From NCBI GenBank assembly GCA_900544975.1, contig UQXI01000011.1:1-64000 (forward strand): 64,000 nt of DNA, written 5' to 3'. Both the position numbers and the translations under genes were made by a program. The notes below the pieces were generated by a model. It was not told the origin of the DNA. It searched no databases and worked only from the letters and a program-made list of their open reading frames with translations. The stretch comes from an uncultured Eubacteriales bacterium. GTDB taxonomy: Bacteria > Bacillota > Clostridia > Oscillospirales > Oscillospiraceae. How positions within the stretch are numbered: the first letter of the stretch is position 1; the number at the start of each line of letters is the position of its first letter. Of the stretch, positions 51,685-60,967 are shown piece by piece.

Positions 51685-52739
51685 CAAATCACTCCTTTCA
51701 TAAAGCAGACCGTGCTGATCAGCTGGATCAGGCAGCAGGTTCCTGTGGTGGCCAGGAGCAGCCCCATGGCCTGGGCAAAATTTTCTGTCAGGGCTGTATG
51801 ATTCTCGCTTCCCACCACGCCACACAATGCCGCAGTCAGCTTCAAGAGCAGGTATTGCGCCCCCAGCTTCAAAAAGGGCGCAGCCGTAATGGCCAAAATG
51901 GCCAGAAGACCCAGAACCCCCGCTGTGCTGCGCACAGCCGCCGCACCGGCCAGTACCGTCTCCGTAGCGTTGGAGAGCATCCCTCCCACCACAGGCACCG
52001 CGCCGGAAATGGCCATTTTGGTCACCTTCACCGCAGCGGCATCTGCCGTGCCGCTGATGACGCCGGTGATGGCCATGTAGCCGGTAAAGAGAGACAGCAC
52101 CAGCTTCAAAGACCAGGTGATGAGGTTTTTGAAAAAGTCCCGCAGCCGCCCCAGCAGCTTGTTGCCAATGGCGGCGGAGGCCAGCGACAGGGAGAGAAAT
52201 AAGTACATAAGCGGCCCCAAAAGCCCCGCCAGCAGCCCAGTCAGCAAGCTGTCAAACATGGCCGTCCCCATATAGAGGGCAGACGCCGTGGTGGTCCCGC
52301 CGGACGCCACCAGCGCCGCCGACATCACGGGAAGCAGCAGCTTGCCATAGTCGCTGATGGCTTGTACCGTCTCCAGACCGCTTTGAATCAAGGCGTCCGT
52401 GGGCTGTAACAGCAGGGAGGCAATGGCCACAGCCCCCAAAATATCCGCCGTCGGCGTCCGTTGCCCCTCATCTCCCGCCCGGAATACGGCGCACAAAATG
52501 GCAGCCGCCAACACCCCGGCGCAGGCAGCCGCTGCCTGGGGAAGACCCGGCGTCACAGCCAGCAGCGCCTTCCGCGCCACTTCCAAAACACCTTGCAGAA
52601 AGCCGCTGTCCTCCTCGGGCATAAATGCCTGGGCCTCCTGGGGGACCCCTTCCAACACTGCCTCCGCTTCGCTTTCTGCGCCGCATACCGGAACGATCAA
52701 CAGGCCCAGAACCAGAAGCATCATCATCCACTTCCTCAT
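51684..52739 (-). CDS. spoIIIAE: Stage III sporulation protein AE
   Basis: 351 residues. Signal-like N-terminus (MRKWMMMLLVLGLLIVPVCG) and about seven further membrane segments, with GGTTTASALYMGTAMFDSLL and the conserved MAISGAVPVVGGMLSNATETVLAGA. It is the polytopic core of the SpoIIIA machinery. Confidence 0.93.
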   Translation of the reverse strand: MRKWMMMLLVLGLLIVPVCGAESEAEAVLEGVPQEAQAFMPEEDSGFLQGVLEVARKALLAVTPGLPQAAAACAGVLAAAILCAVFRAGDEGQRTPTADILGAVAIASLLLQPTDALIQSGLETVQAISDYGKLLLPVMSAALVASGGTTTASALYMGTAMFDSLLTGLLAGLLGPLMYLFLSLSLASAAIGNKLLGRLRDFFKNLITWSLKLVLSLFTGYMAITGVISGTADAAAVKVTKMAISGAVPVVGGMLSNATETVLAGAAAVRSTAGVLGLLAILAITAAPFLKLGAQYLLLKLTAALCGVVGSENHTALTENFAQAMGLLLATTGTCCLIQLISTVCFMKGVI

Positions 52740-52743
52740 GGTC

Positions 52744-53136
52744 TCACCTCTTTAGCATATCCCCAATCATATCCAGCACGCTGGTAAACAGGGGCAGCGC
52801 CAGGTACAGCGCCGCAGCGCTGCCGCACAGCCGCACCATTTTGGCCAGAGTCCCCTCCCCAGCGTCTTCACATACCGCCCCTGCCAGCTCCGCCAGAAGG
52901 CCAACTCCGGCGGTCTTCAGCAGAATGGTCACCGTCGCCCCGTCCAGCTGGCCCAACAGACGTAGCTCGGTGACAAAGTCTACCACCGGCTCCAAAAACC
53001 ACACGGCCAATGCCAAAATCACTGCGCTGCAAGCAATCACCAAGAGGACGGAGATCTCCTTGGACTGCTTCTGCACCACCACCGCCAGCACGGCGCCCAC
53101 CATTGCCAGGGCAGCTGCCTGTAAAAACCGCTCCAT
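52744..53136 (-). CDS. spoIIIAD: Stage III sporulation protein AD
   Basis: 130 residues with four hydrophobic segments. Carries KQSKEISVLLVIACSAVILALA and GLLAELAGAVCEDAGEGTLAKMVRL, the family signature. It lies between spoIIIAC (2-base gap) and spoIIIAE (4-base gap). Confidence 0.93.
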   Translation of the reverse strand: MERFLQAAALAMVGAVLAVVVQKQSKEISVLLVIACSAVILALAVWFLEPVVDFVTELRLLGQLDGATVTILLKTAGVGLLAELAGAVCEDAGEGTLAKMVRLCGSAAALYLALPLFTSVLDMIGDMLKR

Positions 53137-53138
53137 AG

Positions 53139-53333
53139 TTAAAACTGAAAGAGGGTCTTGACCAGGTCAAACAGAGCCGCAATCCGCTGGGCCAGAATCA
53201 TCAGGACCACCACCAACCCCGCCAGGGTGGTCATGGTGGCCTGCTCTTCCCGGCCGGAGCGAACCAAAACCTGATTTAAAATGGTCACAATGATCCCCAC
53301 CGCCGCAATTTTGAAAATCAGATCTACTTCCAT
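53139..53333 (-). CDS. spoIIIAC: Stage III sporulation protein AC
   Basis: 64 residues with two membrane helices, MEVDLIFKIAAVGIIVTILN and TLAGLVVVLMILAQRIAALF. The length and sequence match the family. The start is five bases after the spoIIIAB stop and has no strong ribosome site, so it probably depends on coupled translation. Confidence 0.93.
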   Translation of the reverse strand: MEVDLIFKIAAVGIIVTILNQVLVRSGREEQATMTTLAGLVVVLMILAQRIAALFDLVKTLFQF

Positions 53334-53338
53334 AGGCT

Positions 53339-53848
53339 TTACAGAAGGAGGATGGCCAGGGCAGCCCCGGCGCAGATTCCCAAGGCCCGGTAACAGCGGA
53401 GCCGGCCCGCCTTCGAAGCTTCCACCCGCTCCAGCTCCTTCCGGCAGGTCTCCTGCGCCGCAGCCAGACCCCGCAACTGGCCGGACAGATCCAGCTGGCC
53501 CAGGGTTTTGCCCAGTTGGGAGAGAATCCCACGGCAGACCTCCGGCAGTTCCCGGTCCCGGGCCAGGACCAAGGCCACGCAGGCCGGCACCTCCGACACC
53601 TCTCCCTGCCGCAACTCCTGGCCCAGGTTGGCAAAGAACTTTCCCACCGGCCCCATACAGGCCGAGGCCAGAATGCCGCACAGCTCCGGCAGCTCCGTCA
53701 TTTGATACTCCATCTGGCACTGCATCAGCTCCAGGCCGTTGTGCAGCTGCTGCAAGCACCGCTGCTGTCCTGTGTAGCTTGCAGCCATGGAAAAGCCGCA
53801 GGCTCCACAGGCGCCCACAACACATATGGCACCAATCCACTGTATCAT
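53339..53848 (-). CDS. spoIIIAB: Stage III sporulation protein AB
   Basis: 169 residues. One N-terminal helix, then a GspF-like helical domain (LQQLHNGLELMQCQMEYQMTEL, then ACMGPVGKFFANLGQEL) and a C-terminal hydrophobic end (GAALAILLL). It resembles type II secretion inner-membrane proteins. The start overlaps the spoIIIAA stop (GGATGA). Confidence 0.92.
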   Translation of the reverse strand: MIQWIGAICVVGACGACGFSMAASYTGQQRCLQQLHNGLELMQCQMEYQMTELPELCGILASACMGPVGKFFANLGQELRQGEVSEVPACVALVLARDRELPEVCRGILSQLGKTLGQLDLSGQLRGLAAAQETCRKELERVEASKAGRLRCYRALGICAGAALAILLL

Positions 53849-54708
53849 CCTGTATGCAACTCCTCTACCGTATAAGTCTGATCCGGCTGCAACACCACAG
53901 CCGTTTGAAACATCCCCGTTTGCAACAGCCGCCGGTACACCGGACGCCTGTGCAGATCTTCCACGCTCCATCCATGGGCCGTGGCCAGGAAGCGGACTCC
54001 GCAGTAGCTGCACTGTTCCATGGCGGCACAGTCCTCCAGAGCGGTGATTTCGTCCACCGCAATCCATTTGGGGCCCATAGACCGCAGCAGCAGCTCCATC
54101 CCCTCCCCTTTTCCGGCTCCGGTCAGCACATCGGTGCGGCTGCCGGTCTGAAATTGGTAGCCATGATACAGCGTAGGGAACAGCTCCCCCCGCTGATCCG
54201 CCACCGCCACCGGCTCCCGCTTGCCGTCGGAAATCTGGCGAATCAGATCCCGCAGGAGGGTGGTTTTTCCCGCTCCCGGCGGACCCAGAATCAGTGCAGA
54301 GCCTGTCCCCAGCCGGTCCGGCAAACCGGCTGCCAGGCCGGGAAAGTCCCGGGCCACCCGGATGCATACCGAACGCAGCTCCTTTATCCCCGTCATGTGC
54401 CCTTCCCGGATCACCGCCGTACCGCACAGACCCAGACGGTGCCCCCCACGGGCGGTGAGGTAACCCTGGGCCACGCTCCAGGCGGCATAGGCGGAAAACC
54501 GGGAGGCTGTATTCACCGCATAGCTCAAATCCTCCGTTCCCACCCGGCGGCAGGTGGGGAAATAATCCTCACTGCCCGCTGCCAACAGCGGCGGCTGACC
54601 CAGATGTAAGCGGATTTCCCGCACCTGCTTGTCCAGCCCGCTGCCATCCACTGGCTCCCGGAGCCAGGGGGGCAACAGCTCCAGCAACTCTCTCCAGTAA
54701 CAAACCAT
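53845..54708 (-). CDS. spoIIIAA: Stage III sporulation protein AA (ATPase)
   Basis: 287 residues. Secretion-type ATPase: EIRLHLGQPP near residue 31, Walker A GPPGAGKTT at 142-150, DQRGEL, Walker B-like KWIAVDEIT and a TAHG motif. It powers the SpoIIIA complex. ATG at 54708 gives the usual beginning; an ATG at 54747 with GGAGG is an alternative. The strong terminator just upstream (54772-54820) leaves little room for a promoter, and no clear sigma-E sequence is visible. Confidence 0.94.
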   Translation of the reverse strand: MVCYWRELLELLPPWLREPVDGSGLDKQVREIRLHLGQPPLLAAGSEDYFPTCRRVGTEDLSYAVNTASRFSAYAAWSVAQGYLTARGGHRLGLCGTAVIREGHMTGIKELRSVCIRVARDFPGLAAGLPDRLGTGSALILGPPGAGKTTLLRDLIRQISDGKREPVAVADQRGELFPTLYHGYQFQTGSRTDVLTGAGKGEGMELLLRSMGPKWIAVDEITALEDCAAMEQCSYCGVRFLATAHGWSVEDLHRRPVYRRLLQTGMFQTAVVLQPDQTYTVEELHTG

Positions 54709-54771
54709 GCTCTCAACTCCCACTGCCACCATATGAGGCCCGTCCATCGGATATGCCTCCCGGCCGTCCAC

Positions 54772-54820
54772 AAAAAAACTGCCGCAAAGGGGACGAGAAC
54801 TCTCGCCCGCTTTGCAGCAG
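54772..54820 (-). terminator. Intrinsic terminator between the metallopeptidase gene and spoIIIA
   Basis: Long stem built from CTGC-GCAAAG and CTTTGCGGCAG arms plus an inner GGGCGAGA/CTCGTCC pairing, followed on the minus strand by seven T. Confidence 0.85.
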
Positions 54821-54840
54821 AAAGGGCAACCATATTGAAA

Positions 54841-55551
54841 TCAATCCCGACGGCGGCGGCCGTTTCCTCCAAAGAGGACCAGGAGCCGAAGCAGCTGGGT
54901 GAGGGAGACGGCCAGGGCAGCCACATAGGTGAGGGCCGCCGCACGGAGGGTCTTCCGCGCCCCCCGGATCTCCTCTTCATAAAGGAGATTGCCGGATTCG
55001 ATGGCGGCAAGGGCCCGGCGGCTGGCGTTGAACTCCGTGGGGAGCGTCACCAGCTGGAACAGAGCAGCCAGACCGAAGCAGGCAATGCCGGCATAGACCA
55101 AATAGTACATCTGAGGACTGTACACAGAAAACAACAGACCCAGGAGAATCAAAGGCATGGACATTCTGGATCCGATGTTGGTAATGGGGATAATGGCAGT
55201 GCGGAGCCGAATGGGAGCATAACCCACGGCATGCTGCACCGCATGCCCAGCCTCGTGGCAGGCCACGCCAATGGCGGCAGTCGAGGTGTTGTCATAGACC
55301 TGATCCGACAGGCGGATGACATTGGCCTTGGGATCGTAGTGATCCGTCAGGTTGCCGGAGACATGCTCAATCCGGACGGCAGTGAGGCCGTTGGCATTCA
55401 GAACCCGGCGAGCAGCCTGGGCGCCGGTGATGCCCCGGCGGGAATATTGGGTGGCGTAGCGGCGGAAGGTGCTGTTCACATTGGCGCTGGCCCACATGGC
55501 CAGAAGTACCGCCGGCAGCACCAAGACGACATAGGTCCAGTCAAAAAACAA
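54841..55551 (-). CDS. YugP-type zinc metallopeptidase
   Basis: 236 residues. N-terminal helix, then GACHEAGHAVQHA-type zinc motif (VACHEAGHAVQHAVGY) near residues 95-111, then further helices. This is the neutral Zn-peptidase 2 family (YugP), an integral membrane metallopeptidase of unknown substrate. It is transcribed behind the TIGR04255-type gene and ends at the terminator before spoIIIA. Confidence 0.92.
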   Translation of the reverse strand: MFFDWTYVVLVLPAVLLAMWASANVNSTFRRYATQYSRRGITGAQAARRVLNANGLTAVRIEHVSGNLTDHYDPKANVIRLSDQVYDNTSTAAIGVACHEAGHAVQHAVGYAPIRLRTAIIPITNIGSRMSMPLILLGLLFSVYSPQMYYLVYAGIACFGLAALFQLVTLPTEFNASRRALAAIESGNLLYEEEIRGARKTLRAAALTYVAALAVSLTQLLRLLVLFGGNGRRRRD

Positions 55552-55569
55552 GGCGGGATTCCTCCTCTA

Positions 55570-56358
55570 TTATAAGAGCTCCAGAGGCTCCAGGGCATCG
55601 TAGAGCCGCTGGGTCACAGCGCCCAGGAACAAACTGCCCGCCTGCTGGTGCAGGGTCTGCATGGCTCCAGCGGACAGATTGATGGGGACGTTGCCAGACA
55701 TGAAGAGATCGTTATCCAGAATGAAGCGGACCTCCTTCTCCTCCTGACCGGCCCGCTTGACCATGCCGGGGCCGGCGTGGATTTTGGCCCGGCAACCGCC
55801 CCGCAGGGCAATCTCCACATCCATGGAGCAGCGGGTGGTGGCGGTTTCATTCACATCCTCTTCCCCCAAAATGCCCAGATAGCAGGGCTGGAGCAGCTCC
55901 CGGAAGGGAACTCCCTCCAGGTCCAGATCCTTCCGGGAGAAGGCGTTGATGTACCGGAGCCCTACGCGCTCATAATAAGCGGGCTTGTAGATCTGAATAA
56001 AGGCCGCCAGCGGCCGGTCCAGTTTTTGGGCAAAATCCTCCCAGGAGGTATAGCGGGAGCAGGCCAGGGAGATGAACTTGCTGGTGAGATTCACCCGCCA
56101 GCTGCCGTCTGCCGCGGCAAACTGATAGTTGATGGTCTCCGGCTGATTTTGCAGAGAGAAATTCCCCGGGGTGCCGGCAATTTTCGGGGCTGGAATTTCC
56201 TTCCTGGCACTGAACTGGGGGAATTCGTCCCGGATGGCCTCCTGAAAGTCCACAGGGGGCTTGGCGGCAATGGCCAGAATTTCAGGGAAGCGGAACTGGC
56301 AGATGACTTCCATCAGCTGGTTCCTTTTGAGAAGCCGGCGGGGTTCCTGAGAAAACAT
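55570..56358 (-). CDS. TIGR04255 family protein
   Basis: 262 residues, soluble. The family pattern is seen: LMEVICQFRFPEI at the start, ETINYQFAAADGSWRVNLTSKFISLACSRYTSWEDF and YKPAYYERVGLRYINAF in the middle. TIGR04255 proteins occur sporadically across bacteria, often near defence or mobile genes, and have no established activity. GAAAGGAG precedes the ATG. The neighbour YugP gene lies 18 bases downstream. Confidence 0.75.
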   Translation of the reverse strand: MFSQEPRRLLKRNQLMEVICQFRFPEILAIAAKPPVDFQEAIRDEFPQFSARKEIPAPKIAGTPGNFSLQNQPETINYQFAAADGSWRVNLTSKFISLACSRYTSWEDFAQKLDRPLAAFIQIYKPAYYERVGLRYINAFSRKDLDLEGVPFRELLQPCYLGILGEEDVNETATTRCSMDVEIALRGGCRAKIHAGPGMVKRAGQEEKEVRFILDNDLFMSGNVPINLSAGAMQTLHQQAGSLFLGAVTQRLYDALEPLELL

Positions 56359-56466
56359 AGCTTATGCTCCTTTCATAACGACTGCGCGTCATTTCTTTTG
56401 GCCCTATTATACCCGCATTTTACCAAAAAGACAAGGCAATGGTCCCCGGTTTTGGAAACGGAATTC

Positions 56467-56495
56467 TTTACTTTTCTGTAAACTTTGCGTATAAT
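56467..56495 (+). promoter_or_regulatory. Promoter of the PAP2-hydrolase pair
   Basis: TTTACT (56467-56472), a 17-base spacer and a perfect TATAAT (56490-56495), 24 bases before the start codon. Confidence 0.7.
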
Positions 56496-56518
56496 AAGCC
56501 CATCATTAGAAGGAGGGC

Positions 56519-57445
56519 ATGAATTTGACGTTTCTTCGAACGCTGGAAGGCCTGCGCTTTCCGGCCATGGACAGCCTCATGCAGGCTGTGACAGAGCTGG
56601 GCTCTGAGATTGTCTTTTTGGTGGTGGCCCTGGTGCTCTTCTGGTGCATCAGCAAGCGGGAGGGATATTACTTACTGACCGTGGGCTTTTTCGGTACGGT
56701 GCTCAACCAATTTTTGAAGCTCCTGTGCCGCGTTCCCCGCCCCTGGGTGCAGGATCCCAGCTTCACCATTGTGGAATCCGCCCGGGCTGATGCCACCGGC
56801 TATAGCTTTCCCAGCGGACACACGCAAAATTCCGTGGGGACCTTTGGCGTGTTGAGCCGGTGCAGTCAACGGACCTGGTTCCGGATCTTGTGCGGAGTGG
56901 GGATGATTTTGGTCCCCTTTTCCCGGATGTATCTGGGGGTCCACACACCGGCAGACGTTTTGACCGCCGCCGGGACCGCTCTGGCTCTGGTCTTCCTGGT
57001 GGAGCCCCTGGTGTACAGCCAAAAGCCCTGGGTATTCCCCGCCCTTCTGGTTGCCATGTCCACCTGCGCCTTGGCCTTTGTGCTCTATGTGGAGCTGGCG
57101 GCCTTCCCGCCTGAGATGGACCAGAAGAATCTGGCTGAAGGTGTGAAAAATGCCTATAGTCTTCTGGGCGCCCTCTTGGGCATGATTCTGGCCTATCTTC
57201 TGGACGAAAAGAAGATTCATTTTCCAGTCCAGGCCCTGTGGTGGGCCCAAATTCTGAAGGTGCTTTTGGGCCTGGGGCTCACCATGGTCCTGCGGACGGC
57301 CCTGAAGGCTCCCCTTCTGGCTCTCACAGGAGGACACAGCTTGGCCCACGGCATCCGGTATTTTTGCATGGTCCTGTTTGCCGGAGCCCTGTGGCCACTC
57401 ACCTTTCGGTGGTTTGGCCGACTGGGAGGAGGGAAGCGGACATGA
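56519..57445 (+). CDS. PAP2 superfamily membrane phosphatase
   Basis: 308 residues, polytopic. The three phosphatase motifs are present: KLLCRVPRP (K…RP), PSGHTQNS (catalytic His) and SRMYLGVHTPADVL (R…H…D). The extra C-terminal membrane part is larger than in minimal PAP2 proteins. Likely substrates are lipid phosphates or undecaprenyl diphosphate. AAGGAGG is only two bases before the ATG; a TTG two codons later is an alternative start. It overlaps the hydrolase gene (ATGA). Confidence 0.9.
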   Translation: MNLTFLRTLEGLRFPAMDSLMQAVTELGSEIVFLVVALVLFWCISKREGYYLLTVGFFGTVLNQFLKLLCRVPRPWVQDPSFTIVESARADATGYSFPSGHTQNSVGTFGVLSRCSQRTWFRILCGVGMILVPFSRMYLGVHTPADVLTAAGTALALVFLVEPLVYSQKPWVFPALLVAMSTCALAFVLYVELAAFPPEMDQKNLAEGVKNAYSLLGALLGMILAYLLDEKKIHFPVQALWWAQILKVLLGLGLTMVLRTALKAPLLALTGGHSLAHGIRYFCMVLFAGALWPLTFRWFGRLGGGKRT

Positions 57446-58383
57446 TCGTTCTGTGGATCATTCTGGCCCTGTGCCTGCTGGCTATGGTTGGCAGTTACCT
57501 GGTATTTCGCATCGCCTGCGTCCGGGGGCATGAATACCCCTGGGAGGACAACGACGCCCTGCGGAAGAAAATCGGACCCAGTTATGCGGCTCTGGTGAAA
57601 GACGGAGTGGATTGGCTCCGGCAGCAACAGCCCCGGGACCTGTACCTCACCAGCTATGACGGCCTGCGGCTCCATGCCCGGTGGGTCCCGGCGGCTCAGG
57701 CCAGAGGCACCGTCATCCTCTTCCACGGCTGGCGCAGCAGCATCGTGGGAGACTTCAGCCCCAGTATGCCGGTGTACCACAATCTGGGCTTCAACCTTCT
57801 CCTGGTGGATCAACGGGCCCAGAATGGAAGCGCTGGTCGGTATATCACCTTCGGCATCCGGGAGAGTCAGGACGTCCGGCCATGGATTGAACTGCACAAC
57901 CGGGAGTTTGGCCCATACCCAGTGTTTCTGGGGGGCGTTTCCATGGGGGCCACCACGGTTTTGATGGCCGCTGGTACGCCTTTGCCGGAAAATGTCCGGG
58001 GCATCCTGGCCGACTGTGGCTTTTCCTCTCCCCGGGAGATTCTCACATCGGTGGCCAAGCACCGGGCCCATCTTCCGGCATTTCCCATCTTATATCTGGC
58101 GAACTTCTGGTGCCGCCTTCTGGCCGGCTTTGACTGGATGGAAAACTCCACCGTCCAGGCCATGGCCCGAAACCGGCTGCCCGTCTTCTTTGCCCACGGC
58201 CAGGCAGATAATTTTGTTCCCTGGTCTATGACGCAGGCCGCTTACGATGCAGCCGCTTGTGACAAACAACTGCTGCTGGTGCCCGGTGCCGGGCATGGCC
58301 GCAGCTATCTGGTGGAGCGGGAGCGGTATCTGCACATGCTGGAAGATTTCCTGAATCGGAATCTCCCCACTTCCTCCACATAG
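57442..58383 (+). CDS. Alpha/beta hydrolase with membrane anchor
   Basis: 313 residues. An N-terminal helix (MIVLWIILALCLLAMVGSYLV) anchors it, with the catalytic domain probably outside. The nucleophile is in GGVSMGATT, an Asp is near FAHGQADNFVP, and the His is in GAGHGRSY. The oxyanion region is LFHGWRSS. It resembles the BAAT/dienelactone-like hydrolases of Firmicutes. The substrate is unknown. It is coupled to the PAP2 gene. Confidence 0.88.
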   Translation: MIVLWIILALCLLAMVGSYLVFRIACVRGHEYPWEDNDALRKKIGPSYAALVKDGVDWLRQQQPRDLYLTSYDGLRLHARWVPAAQARGTVILFHGWRSSIVGDFSPSMPVYHNLGFNLLLVDQRAQNGSAGRYITFGIRESQDVRPWIELHNREFGPYPVFLGGVSMGATTVLMAAGTPLPENVRGILADCGFSSPREILTSVAKHRAHLPAFPILYLANFWCRLLAGFDWMENSTVQAMARNRLPVFFAHGQADNFVPWSMTQAAYDAAACDKQLLLVPGAGHGRSYLVERERYLHMLEDFLNRNLPTSST

Positions 58384-58442
58384 TCCCCATCAGGCGTACC
58401 CGGCGCAAATGACCATCGAATGAACCAGAGAGGTGTACATCC

Positions 58443-58985
58443 ATGAACTACGCAACCATTAAAAATTGTGACATTGCCAACGGCCCTGGAGTACGGGTCA
58501 GCATCTTCGTATCCGGCTGCACCCGGCACTGCAAAGACTGCTTCAACCGGGAAGTCTGGGACTTCCAGTACGGCGCCCCCTTTACCCAGGAAACCATCGA
58601 CCAAATTCTCTCCTATTTGGCGCCAGATCATATCCGGGGCCTCACCGTCCTGGGTGGCGAACCCTTCGAACCCCAGAATCAACCTGGTGTCCTGGAGCTC
58701 CTGCGCCAGGTCCGGGCCAGGTACCCGGACAAATCCATTTGGGTTTTCACCGGATACACCCTGGACGGCCACATTCTTCCCAAAAAGCTGGGACCCTGGC
58801 CGGTGACAGAGGCGCTGCTGTCCCTGATTGATGTGCTGGTCGACGGCCCATTTATCGCAGAGGAAAAAGACCTGTCCCTCCGGTTCCGGGGGTCCCGGAA
58901 CCAGCGGCTGATCGATTTGAAGCAGACCCTCGCCTCCGGCCAGATCGTGCTCTGGACCGACTGGCAGACAGAAAGGAGACCATAA
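58443..58985 (+). CDS. nrdG: Anaerobic ribonucleotide reductase activating protein
   Basis: 180 residues. Radical SAM motif with Cys26, Cys30 and Cys33 (CTRHCKDC), then FNREVWDF and VLGGEPFEPQN. It makes the glycyl radical on NrdD. The nrdD gene is not in the window, which is unusual but not rare. GAGAGGTG precedes the ATG. It lies one base before dut, so both supply or clean dNTPs. Confidence 0.94.
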   Translation: MNYATIKNCDIANGPGVRVSIFVSGCTRHCKDCFNREVWDFQYGAPFTQETIDQILSYLAPDHIRGLTVLGGEPFEPQNQPGVLELLRQVRARYPDKSIWVFTGYTLDGHILPKKLGPWPVTEALLSLIDVLVDGPFIAEEKDLSLRFRGSRNQRLIDLKQTLASGQIVLWTDWQTERRP

Positions 58986-58986
58986 C

Positions 58987-59424
58987 ATGAACATGCAAGT
59001 CAAACGCCTGTGCCCCCATGCCAAGCTCCCCACCTACGGCACCCCCTCCTCCGCCGGCGCAGATTTGTACGTCTGTCTGGAAGCGCCTGTCACCATCCAG
59101 CCGGGAGAGACCGCCTTCCTGCCTACAGGTCTGGCCATCGCAGTGCCGGAAGGATATGCCGGCCTGGTGTTTGCCCGCAGCGGGATGGCCTGCAAGCAGG
59201 GGCTGGCCCCAGCCAACAAAGTTGGGGTCATCGATGCAGACTACCGGGGCCAGGTGCAGGTTGCCCTGCACAATCACGGCTCCCAACCCCAAACGGTCTG
59301 CGACGGCGACCGGGTGGCACAGCTCCTGGTCGTCCCCGTGCTGGCTCCCAGCCTGGAGGTCGTGGAAGAGTTGGACGAGACCGTCCGGGGCGCCGGTGGC
59401 TTTGGTTCCACAGGGAAAAACTAG
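58987..59424 (+). CDS. dut: dUTP diphosphatase
   Basis: 145 residues, trimeric dUTPase family. Motifs 1-5: SAGADLYV, ARSGMA, NKVGVIDADYRG, GDRVAQLLV and the C-terminal RGAGGFGSTG that closes the active site. It hydrolyses dUTP to dUMP. It overlaps the convergent acetyltransferase gene by four bases at the 3' end. Confidence 0.96.
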   Translation: MNMQVKRLCPHAKLPTYGTPSSAGADLYVCLEAPVTIQPGETAFLPTGLAIAVPEGYAGLVFARSGMACKQGLAPANKVGVIDADYRGQVQVALHNHGSQPQTVCDGDRVAQLLVVPVLAPSLEVVEELDETVRGAGGFGSTGKN

Positions 59425-59897
59425 ATCTCCTCCTGGCAGGTTGCCTGCAGCTCCTTTTCCATCACATAATTGGTCAGTGCAATCCCGCCCCGGATGACCT
59501 GTTGCTCCCGCAGCACCCGGTATCCCCTGTGCAGAAAAAAGGGCTTCGCCGTAATGGACGCATGGGTCGTAATCGTCTGACCCTGGACTGCCTGCTCCAG
59601 CCTGTCACAGATGGCGGTTGCAATCCCCTGGCGCTGGTAGCTGCTATGTACGTACAGCCTGTCCAAATAACCGGTTGGATCCATATCGCCAAAACCGGTA
59701 ATGTCTCCATCCTGAACCGCAACCAGGGTGATATGGTCCAAAAATGACCGGTTCCACTGCTCCAAATCCACATGGCCGGTTGCCCAGACCTGCAGCTGAT
59801 TTTCTGAATAATCCCTGGCATTTACCGTGTGCACCGTCTTGTAAAATAAAGCCGCCAAATATTTACAGTCGGACGGCTCATAGTTTCGGATGATCAT
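59421..59897 (-). CDS. GNAT family N-acetyltransferase
   Basis: 158 residues. GNAT motif A LDRLYVHSSYQRQGIATAICDRLE and a C-terminal FFLHRGYRVLREQQV. GGAGGGAGAGGCG before the ATG at 59897 sets the start. It is monocistronic on the minus strand, between dut and the ClpP-like gene. Substrate unknown. Confidence 0.88.
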   Translation of the reverse strand: MIIRNYEPSDCKYLAALFYKTVHTVNARDYSENQLQVWATGHVDLEQWNRSFLDHITLVAVQDGDITGFGDMDPTGYLDRLYVHSSYQRQGIATAICDRLEQAVQGQTITTHASITAKPFFLHRGYRVLREQQVIRGGIALTNYVMEKELQATCQEEI

Positions 59898-60047
59898 CGC
59901 CTCTCCCTCCAAACCTTCTATTTCTGCTCAAAATATACCACAGAGAACTCTCCAGGTCCATCGGTTTTTTGATTCATGCCATTGCGCTTTCATAGATTCT
60001 CCACTTTGGGAACATACTAGTGGAAAACAGAAGGGAGCACAAACTGC

Positions 60048-60770
60048 ATGCAGTCTGAACAGCGAAATCCAGATGCTGTGGAACAGAGCCGAGAGCAGGT
60101 CTTGGAGCTTGGTTCCGACCTGACCAAAGGAAAAAACGGCAGTATTTACACCTTGACCGTCATTGGCCAGATTGAGGGGCATCAAACTCTGCCAGAGACC
60201 GCAAAAACCACCAAATACGAACACGTCCTGCCGCTCCTGGCAGGGATTGAGGAGAGCGATGAAATTGATGGCCTCCTCTTACTCCTCAACACCGTAGGCG
60301 GCGACATTGAAGCCGGGCTTGCCATCGCCGAGCTCATTGCAGGGATGAAAAAGCCCACAGTCTCCCTGGTCCTGGGCGGCGGACACTCCATCGGCGTTCC
60401 TCTGGCCGTGTCTGCCAAGCGCTCCTTCATTGCTCCCACTGCCAGCATGACCATCCATCCTGTGCGGATGACCGGTCTGGTGGTGGGTGCGCCCCAGACG
60501 TTCCGGTACTTCAACCGAATCCAGGAACAAATTGTGGACTTCGTCACCACCAATTCCAAAATCTCCCGGGAGGACTTCGAAGGCTATATGATGGCCACCG
60601 GCGAGATGGCCACCGACGTGGGCACCATCCTCTACGGCCGGGAGGCCGTATCCTCCGGCCTCATTGACCGGCTGGGTGGGCTCCACGATGCGCTGGATTG
60701 CCTGCACAAAATGGTATCCTCCCGCCGCCGTCCCCGCCGAAACCAGCCGGAGGCGGGACAGCCCTCATAA
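60048..60770 (+). CDS. tepA: ClpP-like serine protease, TepA/YmfB type
   Basis: 240 residues. ClpP/crotonase fold with the Ser in GGGHSIGVPLA and the His in MTIHPVRM. LLLLLNTVGGDIEAGLAIAELI is the family signature. TepA-like proteins of Firmicutes are cytoplasmic and have been linked to protein export and spore outgrowth. A basic tail (SSRRRPRRN) ends the protein. GGGAG precedes the ATG by ten bases. It ends before a strong terminator. Confidence 0.88.
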   Translation: MQSEQRNPDAVEQSREQVLELGSDLTKGKNGSIYTLTVIGQIEGHQTLPETAKTTKYEHVLPLLAGIEESDEIDGLLLLLNTVGGDIEAGLAIAELIAGMKKPTVSLVLGGGHSIGVPLAVSAKRSFIAPTASMTIHPVRMTGLVVGAPQTFRYFNRIQEQIVDFVTTNSKISREDFEGYMMATGEMATDVGTILYGREAVSSGLIDRLGGLHDALDCLHKMVSSRRRPRRNQPEAGQPS

Positions 60771-60798
60771 CGCCGCCGGAGGCTTCGTAATTTCAGAT

Positions 60799-60842
60799 GC
60801 CCCGCCGCAAGGAAGCGTCATCCACACTTCCTGCGGCGGGGC
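60799..60842 (+). terminator. Intrinsic terminator after tepA
   Basis: Stem GCCCCGCCGCAAGGAAG / CTTCCTGCGGCGGGGC, almost perfect over 16 base pairs, with an 11-base loop. The following sequence is only weakly T-rich. Confidence 0.7.
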
Positions 60843-60898
60843 GTCTGTGTTTCACGATCTGACCCCACCCGCTTCTTGTGTGAGGGACAAGAAAAGGC

Positions 60899-60927
60899 TG
60901 GAAAACCCAACGGTTTTATGATAGAAT
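60899..60927 (+). promoter_or_regulatory. Possible promoter of the uppP-ftsK pair
   Basis: TGGAAA (60899-60904), a 17-base spacer and TAGAAT (60922-60927), 40 bases before the start codon. Confidence 0.45.
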
Positions 60928-60967
60928 ATCAAAATCATACTGAAGATACAGAAGGAGGGACAAGGCG